DNA of 64,000 bases from Puffinus mauretanicus (lineage: Eukaryota; Chordata; Aves; Procellariiformes; Procellariidae), in NCBI GenBank assembly GCA_023333565.1, contig JAJKFH010002784.1:864920-928919 (forward strand), given 5' to 3'. Within the stretch, counting starts at the first letter, position 1; each line of letters begins with the position of its first letter. A program made the translations under genes and the position numbers. A model generated the notes under the pieces. That model saw nothing but the letters and a program-made list of their open reading frames with translations, did no database searches and was not told where the DNA came from. Shown here piece by piece: positions 33,901 to 49,205 of this stretch.

Positions 33901-36340
33901 AAAATCCCTTCCCCTTTCTGGACAGTGCTGTTCATTGGCTTTTGGTTTCAGTTGGCAAAGCTCCTGGGATGCAGAGTGGTAGCGCCTGGCCCAGAAGGAC
34001 CTCAGCTTATTTCAGTCTCTGGCTGTTGGGTCATTTTGTGCACAGAAAATGCTCACATTACGTATAGCGCGTTGCATACAAGATATTGTTACCTATGCAT
34101 TTTGTCTGATTTCCAGAAGACTTCAATGGAGGCAGGAAACAAACAGAAAAAATGAAGTCCCCAAAATGGAAACCTAAATGGTGGGGGTTGCACGTGCTTT
34201 TACACAAATGCCTACAAGATGCTTCTGTTATTCCCTGTAGTGGACATGTCTTTTATGTCCTTACAGCTATTTGTTGGGGATGAAATGGTTGATGGTTTGG
34301 CTGCAAGCAATATGGCCTCAGCAGCAGCTGCTTTGTGAACAATGTCCAGCTGCTAATCAGGGGCAGCAAGACACATCTGTGAGGGGGCAACTCGCGTGGT
34401 GTGTCTCTAAACGTCTTGTGTCTGGGCAAAGCATGAGTCAGGTCACTGAGCTGGATGCTAGTCTTTACAAGAAGGTATGTTTCCTCCCGGACAATCTAGA
34501 AGTGCTTGATTCATGCTAGGGTGCTACAGAAACTTGGCTTTGAATGGACTGTTCTCCTTCAACAGCTACTATTGCTCCTCTTTTTTGAGTCAAATTCTTG
34601 AAAATCCATGTCTGTTGTAATCCATAGTTAGCATTCATTTTCTTGGAACTGGAGTATGACCTATATTACCTCCTGAAGTAATTTCCAACCCAGTCATCTG
34701 CGATCTATGCCATGAGACTGCCAAGACTACCTGCTTAAAACACCAGGGTTTTTGCCTGTAACAAATACAAAGCCCAGTTCTGCTCCTACCCTGTAATCAG
34801 CTGAAAATAAGCAGTTGCTTTGCCACAAACATTCTGTGCTTTGATTGTTTAATAGGCACTGTGAATATACCTTTTTAAACTTCATTAATCTACATCTGAA
34901 ATTTATATTTTTACTGGCTGCTTCAAAACTTGAAACTACATTGGAATAAATCTGTTGTCTTGCACTTTGATGATTTTTATTACATGGACTTTTTATAGAG
35001 TGAAATAACTTTCTGTTTTCTTAAGTTTTTTACAAAGATAAGCAAATGTTTCCGTTAATAAACAGCAAGGTTCACATCACATAGCTATTCTGCATACACT
35101 GTTTATTCCGTGTATGTAGACATAACTATGTATTCATTATTTCCGGGATGTATTAAGTCAGTCAAATGAGATGAAGAAGTGTTTGGGTTTTCTTAATGGC
35201 AATACACATACAAAAAGCTTATGTTAAAATGGAATCAGTATTCCTACAGTCTATAAATCAGCATGTAAGAAAATTTGTTCTGTAAATATTCCTCCTTCTG
35301 CTCACAGTTTGGAAATAACAAGTATTTTTGCCTTCCAGGTTGTTGTAGAAATTTTAACTAAAGGCTAAATAGTACTGTGGATTGTGTAGTTTAACTATTT
35401 ATATAACACTGCAGGCACAATTCTGATCCCACTGGTGTCCATGGAATAAGAACCGCTGACTTTAGTAGTAAATAATTTTAATATTACGCAAGTACAACTA
35501 AAAAGGGGTGATCTTGCAAACTGCTGACTACCTTAAAATCCTATTGGAAAAAAGTCCCATACAAATTTCTTTAAATTAATAATTCATGGAGTTTGGCTCT
35601 GATTTAGTATCTAGAGATAGTTATCTTGAAATTGCTAGTATTTGTCACAATTGTTTTTAAATTTGAAACGATGCTAATACTCAGTGTTTTAGGCAGCCAT
35701 GTAAACACCATCTGTGCAAAATATTTGTAATTATTTACAAACAACAAAATATCAGGGAAGTTTTTTCATAGCACCAAGCTGGCACACTAATCTAGTAGAA
35801 CGTGTCCCCGAGTCCTGTCCATATGCTGGTTGCTCTTAGGTCAGTGACGTCCACTGCAGTTCTCGGCTGTTTTGTTTGTGGGTGTAATTATTTTGGTTTA
35901 ATGAACAAATAAAGAAGGCTGAAGGACTGTGCCAACCTGTACGAAGGGAAATACCTGGTCATCCCTAAATCAGTGGTCTTCCTTGGTCCATAGAGAGGTT
36001 TTTACTGTCTAGACAGCACTCATTTGAAGGATATGTTTACCCTTGGAGTGGCAAAGGGCCTTCCTCCATCTGAAGTGTTACCTAATTGCCTTTGGGTGAT
36101 GGGGTGCAGAACTAAGCCAAATGCTGTGTGTACAAAGTCCCTAGAAGGCCATGGGGCCATGTGTCACCAAAACAGAAGTATTTATGCTGCCTAGAGTTTG
36201 TTCTCAACAGTCAGTGGCAGGACAACATCCCACCCACAAGCACCTTTAAATACATGTCACTGGATGGCCATGACAGCATACTCATAAAATCTTATCTGTG
36301 ATAGTCCGGGCATCCCATCTGAAAGGCTGACTCGCGATTT
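30966..36340. other. Intergenic, AT-rich
   Basis: No gene recognised. A phrase like an ancient amniote SINE (GTGAAGTTAATTCAGTGAGAATCAGGCCC) lies at about 32677-32706, and another possible relic (CTGATCCCACTGGTGTCCATGG) at about 35423-35444. The 31440-31700 segment is even-textured and CpG-poor, as conserved non-coding DNA often is. Confidence 0.45.
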
Positions 36341-39300
36341 GCAGTATTTTATAGGTGTTTAAGGAAAGCGACCTTCTCCTAGGGTTGTTAATAATAACAG
36401 TGAAAAGCATCCACATGCCAAGGCACAAATCTCAACCTGTGGTACAGGTAAATCATGAAGCTGCATCTGTCCAGGAATGCATTGTGTTGAGCATTTCCAG
36501 ATGCAGAAGGGCCAGCAACCCGGCTGCTGACCTGGCTGCTTCTGCCAGGCTGGCCCTGGATCCAGCGGGAGGTACCAGGTGCCAGCAGGACCACAGGCAC
36601 CAGGAGGGCTGAGGGAGGGCTGCAGCACTCCGCGTTGCTGATCCAGCGTGTAGCCCTTCACGTCGTGAGGTTTTTTCCTCCACTCTTGGTGTTGCCAGAG
36701 GTAAGAAGAAGTTTGTAGTCCTACCGGCCTGTGCCGATCTCCTCGTTCCAAGCTGCCACTCAAGGAAGGGCAGCTGGAGCCTTTGGCTGCAAAATCATTA
36801 CTGAATTATACAACTGCCTGCGGCAATTTCCCCGAGCTGTGGGCCCGATCCAAAGCTAGCGGCAGTCAGTGATCAGAGCCCCGGAGTGAATCACGCGCCA
36901 TCTGTGCTGTGGGCTGACTGTTTGTGTATGTGAAGTGTTGGGTAAATATGTAGCCGCAGCACAGAAAGGCAAATCCCCCTCACTCGTGTGTGGAGGGGCA
37001 AGGGTTTGTACCCTCTTCATGGGTCCGAAGAGGTGGGGCAGGTTATGATGGGGTGTGTGTTGCTACCCTGGAAGCTCATAGGTGCTGCTGGTCGTGCTGG
37101 GTGGGAAGGGACGCATTTGTGGTGCTGGCAGCGGGTGTTGGTGTTTCTCACTGAAAGCTCATAACAAACAGGAGGGGGATTAGACAGAGTCAAAGCTACG
37201 CCTGGGTGAGTAGGCTGGATGAAGCAGCCAGGTAAGGAGGAAACTCGTTTCCTTCGATGCAGAATGTGGAGCAGGAGTAGAGGAAGGCATGTCTGTTCTC
37301 TGTCTCCCTCCTCTGATCTGCTTAGCCCACTTTCCGAGCATGAGGATGGCTATAGTGTGGTCCCTTGGTGTTCCATCTTTGTTTTGACACAGGAGGCAGT
37401 GTGATGAGACAGAGTTCGGGGAAAAAAATGAGGGGGAAGGGGCCTGCAGCCATCTTTATGGCGAGTAGGCTGTGGCAGTCATGGCATGAGCCAGAGAAGT
37501 GCCACGAGGCGGTGTGTACTGCCTGGGCCCGCACTGGATAGAAGCAAAGGTATGGGGGGTGGTTTGTGCCGCCCCACGGTGCTTTTGCTGAGGCACAGCA
37601 TAGAAATGACGTCTGTGCTCCAAAGAGGAACTCAAAGCCTCTCCGGTGTGGAGGTGAGCAGGTACACCTGCGAATCTGGGTGGCTCTGCTAGACAGCATT
37701 GGCACTAGTGCTGTCTTTTATTACCACTGAAGCTCAGGTAGGTCACCAAAGGTAAATGCAAAGGTAAATGAACAATTTTGTGTGCTGCTTCACAATAAGC
37801 ATATAAGCAGCCAAACAGGGATAACAAAATAAGAGAGCTTTTTGAACACATAAAGAAGTTAAATGTATTATTTTTATTTCCATCTGGAGTCTTCTCTCAT
37901 TTGTTGTACACAACATCATTAGGGAATGGATAGCTTTCAGGATGAATGACAGAACATGGTGTCTTCTATACCTAAGTCACAGGGCTAACTATGACTCTTA
38001 ATACCCGGCTAAATAGGGATTACAAATGACTAACATACATCAATAACTTTTTGATTTGGTTAAAGTGAACTGATGTATATATCGCTGCCCCAAAACCTAA
38101 GTATGACTTGTGTACAGACAGTCAGAGATGATATCTAGAAATGACAAGTTTGAGATATCTATCATAGGTTGATCAAACTGACTGGGTTTTGTCAAGGGGC
38201 TGTCGCTACCTGCAGGCCTGCGGGTGTGCCCTGTGGCAGGCTTTGGGTGCTGAGAGCAGCACCGCACTTCTCCCTGCTCACCCCAGAGGCAGAGAAGCAG
38301 GAGATGCTGTGGCCGGGTGTGGTGTATGTATCTCCGGCGGTTTGGGGTAGTGGATCTGCTGGACCACAAAGGTTGCAGGATTTCCATGACCAAGAAGCCA
38401 TCTCAGATCCTCCCCTACTTCAAGCCTGAGTATTTTCACAGTGGGACCCATGTTTGTGCTCCGGATGGGATCCCAGGTGCACGCTAATCCAAACGCGGTC
38501 GGGGGTTAGGGATTAGGAGAGCAGGGACTGGAGCTGCGGTCTGCTGTGTCCCACCATGAACAGAAGGACACGCTGCCTGAGAACAGCCTGTTTAAACTGA
38601 GGTGAAGCCTCCTGGGAGTTTCTCAGCTTCTAGTTGAATGCACAATTCTTAACTTGTGAAAGATGGAGAAATCCAGCCACTGGGCTTCTGTCACTAAACT
38701 ATTAAAAATAAATATACTGTAGAAGAGACAAAACATTAAGGAAAGAGCTAATTGCTTATTCTTGCATCTGGATTCTTTCTCTTTTGCTAGGTTGATTTCT
38801 TTCTGGCTATAGACAGTAATTGTGGAGCATAGGAAAAAGGAAACGATAATACAGAATAATAGAAATACAGTGTAAAAGACCAATCATACCATTATATAAA
38901 ACTGCCTGTACTTCATTCAAGTTCACTTTCAAATCATTGGAAGAAGAGAGATTACAGACGTTCCTCTGGGAAATTATTCTTCAGTTGGGAAAATTTCATA
39001 ATTAGGAATCTTTTCCCAATTTTCTTTCTAAAGTCTTGTTTGCTTAATATCCTCCCATTTCTTCAGATGCCTTCTCTAATCAATTTCTCATGCTTCTCTT
39101 TGTACTTGCAAACACTGATAGCGGTGGGGGCAAATTTGACAACTCTCAGCCCTTAAGCACTGCTCAACTGTTTCATTTGTGTTTAGTTTTGTTTGTGTCT
39201 TTTTTTCCTCATTTATCCTAAAACTGTGACAAACCGTCAAAATCAATAATAATAGATAACTCCCTTGCTTTGTCTTTAAATAACAAATCGCACGTTTAAA

Positions 39301-41010
39301 ATGGAAATCTCTTGTGTCAAATGTCATGGGAGAAACCGGTAGCTGTGCTTTGGAATATATGCATTGCTCAGCCATTCAGCAGGTTTTGCATTAGAAACTT
39401 TAATCACTAGATTTAATCACGCTATAAACTCTCAGAGCTGTTCATAAACACAGGACTATTTTCACAATTGTATCATTTATATCTTTTCATAATTTCATGA
39501 GTCAGCGTATACCTGCTACCGATAACAGGTGTTTAAAGGTTACTCCTTTCCCCTAGATTCGGTTCTCACCTGTCTTCTTTCCCTGGACTAAGTGAAAACA
39601 ATTACAGGAATTAGGGTTGTAGAAATTTTGCTTAATGTGGAGATTGTAAACAGGGCAAAAAAAGGTTAGACAGTGATTCCCAGTACCATTATGAGGACTG
39701 GGTTTGTAAATCAGCATTTATACCTTTGATAATGTTTTACTTCGCTCTTAGTTTTAATCCATAAATTGAAACTTACCTTCCTGGTATTTTTCCATCACTG
39801 CAACTTTCTACAACTTCTCAACTCCCCAGTCTAAGTGAAAAGGTCGTTATCAGATGGGAAGAAACCACTTCACATCAGAAAGAGGGCTCTATCCTTCACT
39901 CCTCGTGTAACTTTCATCTCAGTGGACCTCCCTAGAAGTCTTAACCATAACAGCAAGCAGACAAGAATATTGCTCAGGCAGCAAACAAGCGAAGAAAAGA
40001 CCAACCAAACAAAAATGGCATGTTTTTTACACGGTACCTAATTCAGCTGTGGAACTTGTGGCTGCAATGAGTTCTGAAAGGGACGGAGCAAACTCAGGGG
40101 AAAGTCCATTAGGGCTATAAAACACAGCCCAATGGTAGTGTTCTTCTATTGAAAGCAGAGTACTAAGAGACTTGGAGAGAAAGGGAGATGTCTACTTTTT
40201 ATTAATATTATTTGTTTCTGAATACAGCTGCTTGGATTGTTCAAGCTGATTGCATGCAGGTGAACCAAAAAGAAGAGGGGGCTAAACTGGGTGCAGAATA
40301 AAGCAGCGGGCAGTGACACACCACCTCCGAAGTAAAGAGCTTTGAGGTAGCAAGGTTACTGAGGCTGGGCCAGCTGATTCACTTAAGATACAAAATCAAA
40401 GATACAAAGTCAAAGATCTCATCCCTTCCCCCTTCTTCATTCCTCCTTCCTCTCTCCACATTTCCTTATCTCATAATTAATTACTTGAATTAGATCCTTG
40501 CAAAGAACAATACTGTTTGCGCTTCCCTCAAATCACACCAACGCTGGCTGCAACTATGGCTGTGGTACTGAGACTGTCTTGCATTAGAGGCAGGAATCTG
40601 TGCTGGTCTTTTTTTTCCTTCTTTTTCTTTCACTATATAGACCATATCTCTAAATTTACTGGAATTAAGTCCCAAGGTGCTGAATATCAACCTTTGATCA
40701 CAGAAGCTGGCACAAGTTAAGTTTCCTGTCAAGTTGTTGTTTTCTTTCTTGACTAGAGCAACTGCTTGGGAGATTTTTAATGAAACCTCCTCCTTCTGCA
40801 TTGTTATTTCCCTGTTCACCTGCTTACTCCAGTTAAAGGGAAACACCAGCGTGCTCTGTACCATCCCTTCAGCTCCTGCTCCTCAGAGTTACAAACTCTG
40901 GGAGTTAGAGAGCTGTGTGGAGAACAGCACGATGCAGCAGCTCCTCCTCACTGCCTCTTCTTCTCCAGCTGTACTTGGCGTTTACACACTTTGGGAGCAG
41001 GCATGTTGCT
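36341..41010. other. Intergenic with GC-richer pockets
   Basis: Pockets of higher GC at about 36450-36950, 37000-37700, 38190-38580 and 40830-41010 produce open frames on both strands. None shows a recognisable domain, and none has a clear pairing of splice sites. Elsewhere the DNA is AT-rich. Confidence 0.4.
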
Positions 41011-44000
41011 GATGCCAGGAACAGGCACAGAGACTGGCCAGGGTAGATCCTGTTCAGTGAATCCTACAACAACCAAGAGGCACCTACTTGCAATGGCAGA
41101 GGAGTGACACAGAGCTGCCCGTCAGAATCCAAATTCTGGCAGACCCACATTGCTGATGAGTCAGTCCTCTAGAGCAGCTTGAAGGGGTCTGCAATCTCTG
41201 TATCCTTTCCCTGTAAGCAGACCGTGGTAAAGATCTTGCTGCAGGACAGAGAAGCCAGGTCACTCACAAGCAGCAGCAGCATAATTTATTATTTATCGCG
41301 TGCAGGCATCACACCAACATGCAGCAGTGGAAATGAGACTAGAAAAATTCAGGCATTATTAAACCTCCTATTCTTTCCCCGATTGAGTAAAGCTGAAGCC
41401 TGGCTTTGACCCCCTTTTTTTTTCCTCCAAAATGTTTCTTTAGTCTAAGGTGTTTCAAGAGATCAGAAAAGATTTTATTTTTTCCAGAGAAATGTGAAAT
41501 TAGACAAATAATTTTTCAGTGTTTTTTTCACCTTCAGTAATTCTCATTGCAGAAATGCTGTGGTCTGTGAAGCTCAATACAGAAAGGCCAGAAGGAGAAT
41601 TCATCCCTCAGGTGTTAATTGTCTCTGATCCCATCCAGTCATTGGTCCTATTGCTGGGACTGCCTAATGGCTTGCCAGTTAGTGCCTTTTGGATGGCAGG
41701 ATCTTTCATGTAAACATCTGTTTAGGGAAATTTGGTAAAGACTATCAACTCTTTCCATGGCTACTGAGTACTGATGCATGAGGGACAAATTCTCCAAGGT
41801 GTGTGGGGACCTAGAGCAGCAGACAGGCACCCCATGCATTTTCAAGAGCATGTAGGTCTTTTTAAGTATACTGTAAACCTGTAGGACATGAAATCGGTAT
41901 ATTGGAATCAAACAAATTACACTAAGAACTTCTCTCTGAGTTTCAGGTGTTAAACACCTTGAAAAATTTGGCTCCAAGTATATTTAATCCTTGGGGGGAT
42001 TAAATCCAAATATGTAGATGTAGAAGGTTCATTGCTTTCAAAATAAATCTCCTACAGACCTCAGAACTCTTCTTTACTCTGCTGTCTTGCCCACCTCCAA
42101 AGTAATCTGTACAGAACTAATGACATTGCATTTCCTTCTATAGCAACAGCTGCTTCTAGAGAAAAAGAAAAGAAATGGAGTAAATTCAATTACGTTCCAT
42201 GGATGACCATTCATGTAATGTCAGGTAATTGAGTCTGCAAACAGGGTTGAATGAGGTTTCCTGTCTTTATGGCAAAATACAGAAAGCATGAAGAACCTCC
42301 CTGCCAATTACAAATAAATATGGGAATATTGAAAGGAACACAAGATGAACTCTGATCTAGGCAATTACTTCCACATATCTTTATTGGTGTGCTATGACAA
42401 TTCATGAACACCTATCTAAAAAGGCATTTCACAGCTGCTTCCAAATGACCCAAGCTGTTACAGTGGTTTTATTCACAGTGTCTCCTTTTTCAGCAGTAAC
42501 CACTGAAAAAAACTCTCAGACAATATAAAGATTCTTTAGAAAAATCTGTGCTGGGATAGATTCTCAGACTGCTTTCTCGCTGAAGCAAGAAGTGCTTTTT
42601 TGAAAGAGCTAGAAGAGGAAAGCACAGCCTTAGGATCAGCTTCCTGGGGGCTGGTGCCACAGTTGAAAATGAGGTGCTTCGAGCCAGAATTAGGGATTCT
42701 CTTTCAAAGATGCTCCTTTCCCTTACATTTCTGTCAGTGACTTCCAGATAGCCAGTGTTTCCTAGAGCAGTGGAGCCTTTTCTCCTCTTTCCCAGCTTAA
42801 TAACAAAACAGATTTCCACAATCCCTAAAGATGTTTTTACTCCCATCCTCATCAACCACAAAGTCAGCAAAGCCCTAAGTAACGGGTGGGTTAACTCTAC
42901 AGCAAAAGGCTAAGCTCATTTTTTAACATATAGAGGCTTATGGTTTGTTTTGATGTTAGAATTTGGAACTTGTTTACGTGAGATGTGTGTAGCCAGGAAT
43001 GGAAACAGCTTCATTTCCTGATATGGCTTAGAATTATCTCTGAAGCCAGCCTATATAGAAAAGCTCAGGTGAGCTTCATCCACTTGTAGAGAGCCAGCAC
43101 AGGGAAATATAGCTACAGGAAAATGTGATTGCATAGAAGCATTATGGAGATCCCACTGATGTCACAAAAATAAGTCTTCTGAATATAATGCAAAGGGATT
43201 TACAGGTTGTCCTTTGCACTTCTGAGATCATCATATACTACTTTCAGTCTCCGAGAAAAGTTTTGCCACCAAGTGAGAAGCAGGATTCCTGGTCAAGTGC
43301 TATACCACTTATATAGGCACATAGCACATCTATGACTCCAGAAATGTCAAGTCACAAGAATATTCCTTCCTTTTTCTTTGTATTGCAAAGGAAAACAAAA
43401 TCAGATTTACTGTGGGTGTTGTAGCTGCAAACTTAAACATAGAGGTATTATTTCTCCATAGTAAATGTGAAATATAAATTTCTGAGCTATTGGATGTTAA
43501 GTTCTCTCATTCTATCTAGCAAGTTATACAATGACATTTGTTTATTTAGTAATTTAAAGACTTCTTTATTCCTTTTTCTGCTGCAAATGGCTAATTCATC
43601 CCTCTGGCAATTAGAAACAGCCTGGTATTTATTTTTTTAAGTGCAAGGAAACTGATAACAACAATTGTGTTTGAATGTTCTGCTCTGCATTTGGAAGGAA
43701 GAATCAGTCAACAAGAAGTTTGCAAATGTTTTGTTTAAAATGTTTCTACAATTTTAATAATTGTTGCCTGGGTTTTTTAAATTATTCTTGAACAATGTAG
43801 CCTGGGTATTGTAATAAATCGGAACTCTGTTTACCTCCAAGTTTTAATTCTGTCTAATCCTTGTTTCTTTGTTCAACTTTTGAGGGAGAGTATAACAAAG
43901 AGATTAAAGAACAAACAGCACATCAAGAAAACGTCTTAAGCACTGATGGATGATTTAGCAAGATTTTTTATAGCTCATAGACTCAATGCCAAGGCATATA

Positions 44001-47000
44001 ACAGATAGCAGTGATGGCTATGAAAATCATTACACCTTAGTGAAGCAATCAAGAGCTCCACAGTATTCAGTCACAGAAATGTGGCAAGTTAGTAAAAGTT
44101 GGGCTAAAGCATGCTATGTGAAAAAGAGAAAATAACTCTCCTTTCCTTTTTCCCTGTTCCTCTTTCTTTTTTTCTGAAGGTCTATACACTGTTCATACCT
44201 TAGAGAAATATTCTGAATCATAATATGTGAATACAATAGTTCAGTTCAGCAGTTTCAAGTTTTCTCTGAAACATGCCAAATTGTCTTGCACTGTTAGTTT
44301 ATTGAGCAGCTTTAAAATCTTGGCTAATTTGCATTTTTGATAAAGAATTGAAGGCTTGCTCTTATAAATCATTGCTGTTAATACTAAGACCTACTTGAAC
44401 TGTCTGTGAAAGTACAGGAGATAGAGTATCTGCCAGCAAGAGTGAGGGGGCATATGATGGATGAACTAGCAGGAAGAAAGAAATAGAGGAACCAAGGGAG
44501 GGAGAACTGAGGGGCAAAAAAGAACAACTTACTGCACTGATACTCTAAGACTTGATTAGGTCCACGGTACGTCAGGGATGAGAACACACCTCTGCTCTCT
44601 GGCATGGCAGAGGCTGAGTGAAAACGCTGGTGGCAGGACCTCAGGGTGCGGTTATCTTCTCCTAAGGGAGCAGGTCTAAAAAAACAGTGACCCTGGTTTC
44701 TTCAGAGTCTGGCTGGCTGGTGAATGGGAGGAAGCTCCTCTCCATGAGCCTGGGCATTGATCTCACCCATCTGACAGTGGTGATTGCTGTATGGTCCAGA
44801 GTGTGTAACTGTTTCTCTATCATCAAGGAGAGAAGGAGAGCCTTACGTCATTTTTCTTTCTTCTTAACATTCTCTACTACATGGCTGTAGAGCAAACCAT
44901 CAATTTCAACCTTTTTGATTTGTGGACAAGTTGACAATTTCCTGGGAAATGTGAGGACCCTGTTCAAGGACTCTGTGTGAGCTGATGGTAGGCTGCTTTT
45001 TCTTAGTTCCTTTCCTGGACCCCGTAGAAATAGTCCCTGGACCTCCAAAGGGGCTGCAGAACAAATATTATAAAGCCAAGATGTAGGTTTTTGAGGTGAA
45101 GATTTTTTGGTTTTTATAACCAAAAACTTAGCATAAGGGAGCCTGAATGTCTGATTGCCATTGGTCATTGTTGCACAGACTGTAAACAATAACTGTTAAA
45201 GCAAGTAGGAGAAAGGCACTGAAATGAGAGAAGAAGCAGAGAGAAACAAACCATTCTAACAAAAAGCAAAAGGCAAGATGGGGGACCCTCTGAGTTTATT
45301 ATGCTCCCGGTTCAATTAACAGTGATAGCTGCCAGCTCAATTGGCAACAGAAGAAATAAACTCTGCTGAGTAACATGGTAAAGGAGGAATTCCTCTGTCT
45401 CTTCCTGGTGTTTTAATTGCCGTGGGAGAAGATTCACAGGGTTAGATTCAAGGATCCTCTCTCAGGAAGGTGATGCTGGTTCCCAGTGCTCTTCCCAGAT
45501 TTGCTGGTAGGCTGCTTTTCTACCATTTGACCCTAAGGTTCACCCACAGAGATTTCCAGTGGACTGTCTGGCTAATCACCCAGGTTGTGTGCTCCCCTAA
45601 GACATCCACAGGGAAGTATCCAGGGACCTTATTATTTTCTGGTGCTGATCTGAATTCTGATCAGATCCCAAAACCAGAAAAAAAAAGAATCCCTAATTTG
45701 AATTCAAGACCATATGTGTGAGCAGCTAAATCTCTGAGTGCTGTAAGGAATCTGCTGTTGAAAAGTCCCATGTCCAAAGCTGGTAGTTAATAATGACACA
45801 GAACAATAATGAAATAGGGGGGGAAAAATCAATGTTTACAGAGCTTAATTAGTTGACAACAAAAAAGTATAGCTAGCCTATTTTCCCTTTCCCCCTCAGG
45901 TATTTTACCAAGTGGAAAGAAATCAGTCATCTACAAATGTACAGGTTTAAGATCTGAATTCAATTTTTATTCTGAATAATAGAAGTAAAACTTTCTTTGA
46001 AATAACTGAAATTCCATTCCATGCTATTAGCAAGTCTTGGCTCAGGAGGGTCAGACCAAAGTCATGTCACTCTGTACCAGCCTTACTTCTTATATCCTTT
46101 CTTTGCCACTGGTCACTGTCACAGACAGGGTACTGGGCTGTGTGGACTTCCGAGTCTGAGACAGAAGGGCTCCTATGTTATGTTCTTGAGATCCATACCC
46201 TCCTGATCTGGTGTCATGCAAAATACTTCTGTTTGCTTCAAACGACCTAGCTATTGATCCCAGGAAAGAGAAGGACAGTATGTTCTGGATTCTGGAAACA
46301 CCAGCACCCTTCACACAGGGGAGCCGTCCCTGCTGAAGCTAAACCCACATGTATTTCATAACTGGACCTTCTGTACCAAGCACAAGCAGTTGCCCAGAAA
46401 GGCAAAACGCTGCCTGCCAGATCACACCATGTGCCCACTCATGATAACCTGACCAACGGGATACTAAGCAGCATTAAATGTTTTTCTCTCCAGCAGAATA
46501 CCTCCAAACTGAGTAGGCAGCGCTCAGTAATCACAGGCTAGAGCATATTAGCCCCTGTGGTGAGGACTGCAGTCAGGCAGTATTTCACAGTGGATTATTT
46601 GCTCAGAAACTCAACTATTTGCTGAAAGCACTGTACTACAACAGTTTACACCAGCCTGAATCTGTCCCTTAACCTCTTAACTCAGTGCAAGAACTTGGTG
46701 CATAAATGACATAAATTTGTTAAATACACTGATTCTGTTTGACTGTTCATTGAGAATCTGTCTGGGTCTGTAGCTGCTCTGCAAACAGATCACCGTGAAT
46801 GTTTGCACTCTGGGCTCCAGTTCCAGTTGTTCTGATTGGAAACACTGGTCTCCTGGGTTTTGAACACTGCTCCTTTCATAGCAAAAACAGTAACACAGAT
46901 GTGAAAGTGCTATAAATGCAAGGAGAATCCCATGAGTTGGAAAATCCTTTCTTTCTTCTGCCTGGTTTGACTGGTTGGCCTATTCACTGAATGTCTTTTT

Positions 47001-47963
47001 TTTTCCTAATTGGAAATAGACTCATTTCTAAAAATAAAAAAAACCCACACCACAAAACCTTGACCACATACATAAATAAATAAAGCCTGTAAATACATAA
47101 ACTTAACCCCAAACTGAGTCACCTTGTGCAGGAAAATAAATAAAACTAAACACCAAGTTGGCATTTTTTGTTTAATGCCATCATGGTCGCTGGTAGGTGG
47201 TGTGGAGACAATGATATCTGGGTATGTAATTATGTGGACATCAGTTTGGTATGGACAGTCCCATTTCTATTCTATCAAATGAAGCCATCAAAGGGATGAA
47301 GAAAACAACCCACTCCAGTTCTCACCCATCTGCAGGCCTGTTAAAGCACAGTCCACAGGTTAAGCTCCAGTGCTCAACTCTGCAGCCAGTCCCTTGCAAA
47401 TATTATGTGCAACAAAGGTTATGAACAACATTTATCCATGGACCCGTTTGCTACTGATGAGGGCAATAAATAACTGGCCAAGTTGGATCACAGGGAGCTG
47501 GCTCGATCCTGACCTCCAATTACACCACAGAGGGGCTGACACTGGCTGCCTTTCCCGAAGCACCAGCTGCAGTACCACGGGAAAGAGGCAGCCCCAGTGA
47601 AGCACAAGTGGAAGTTCCTTAGTGGGAGTTCTGCTACCTGTAGCTTTACTTTCTGATTTGCCTTATCTGCCTGGTGTTGGAGATGGTTTCAGAGGTGCAT
47701 GGAGAAAACAGCCAAACATTATTTTTTATTTTCTGTAACCTTCATCCTCTAGATACACAACATGAATACGTGGCACAGATGCACTTTGAAAAATTATTTT
47801 CTGTGTTTGATAATGAAAACAGCAAAAAGACCCTGTGTCATGGGTTTAACAAAGTTTCACTGTGGCCAGAAAATGGGGAGACTTGACATATGTACATGTT
47901 TTGTATTGGGAACTACTCCAGCTTGCAAGTGATGCTTGAAATAGGTTTACATATATCATTAGA
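41011..47963. other. Intergenic, no recognised gene
   Basis: AT-rich and without clear repeats of known family. An A-rich tract with AAAT/ATAA units lies at 47030-47110. Short open frames (for example 42490-42870 and 44848-45189 on minus) show no known motif and are treated as chance. Confidence 0.45.
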
Positions 47964-48186
47964 TTGGTCATTAGGTTGGACATTAGGAAAAGTTTACTGA
48001 AGAGTGATCAAACATTGGAACAGGCTGCCCAGGGAAGTGGTGGAGTCACCATCCCAGAAGTATTTAAAAGACGTGTAGATGAGGTGCTTAGGGACATGGG
48101 TTAGTGGGCATGGTGGTGTTGGGTTGACGGTTGGACTCGATGATCTTAGAGGTCTTTTCCAACCTTAATTCTATCATTGTATGATT
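47964..48186 (+). mobile_element. CR1 LINE 3' end fragment (about 220 bp)
   Basis: GGTTGGACATTAGGAAAAG, TGGAACAGGCTGCCCAGG, GAAGTGGTGGAGTCACCATC, TTGGACTCGATGATCTTAG and the terminal TTCTATCATTGTATGATT follow the sense 3' end of CR1 ORF2 and the 3'UTR in order. It is severely 5'-truncated. The octamer tail is slightly diverged. Confidence 0.93.
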
Positions 48187-49205
48187 ATCTGCATGTCCTG
48201 ACTGGGCCAGATCACATGAGCCCCTTCGTGTCTTTAGTCTGTCATCAGCATTATCTGCCCCAACCCAAGAGCTCTCGAATAAATAACACCACTACGTTAC
48301 ATATCATTTGTCTGTCCAGCTAGGCCTAAGTTTTCAAGGACGTGGCTTTATCTCCCTGTATTTCAGGGTGCTGTAGAAACAACCATGCAGTATTTGTAGA
48401 TTAAACATAAAGAGGAAATAAATTCCAGGGCATTAAACCTCCTTCTGTCTTTTGGACTGATGATTTCCTGAGGTTGGCCAGTTGCTGCAAATCACCACTC
48501 TCAGACGAAGCAGGGGTTGTAAACAACCTTACTACCCTGGCTATGGTGGGGGGAATTGCTTTTGGTGCTAGTGTGCAGGGCTGGGGGCGTACTGCTAGAA
48601 CAGGTAATGAGTTAAATATTTTTGTGTTCAATACTTCGTCTTTCTAATGATCTGAATACAGTAGTTCCTCGTGTAAAATAATGTCATAAGCAGTGTATCT
48701 GGATCGTTACCTTAAAGAAATCAATAGTGAATTTCAATGCAACTTCTTTCTATTTTTAATGCTTTATGCATTTGAACCAGCTGTTTGTAAGGGATATACT
48801 CAAATACCAGGCAATGATATATTTTTCTCTGGCTATTTGTTGCTCCTTTCAGTGCCATGTAATTTTCAATATGCTAAGCAACAACATATTGAAAGTTGAG
48901 TCAGCTTTATTTCAAGGCCAGATGAAATTATCCAGGCTGAAACTTTACTGTTTTTTACAACCAACAATAGTAATAACCATATTGGAAGTATTATAATACA
49001 AAATGAATTGTGTTGTGCAAAATGAGGCCAGATGGGACTCCAGCTGTCACCTTAAAAACGAAAACATTAGCATCCAATTAAAATGTACTTTGGGTTATAT
49101 TTCACTGAAGTTTTGCAATAATTAATTTCAGACCTATACAACTCCTATCAGTATATAGTTTTATTTATAGTTTCACTCCAAAAGTTATCTTTCTGCCTGG
49201 TTTTA
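48187..49205. other. Intergenic
   Basis: AT-rich spacer. Nothing recognised beyond short open frames. Confidence 0.45.
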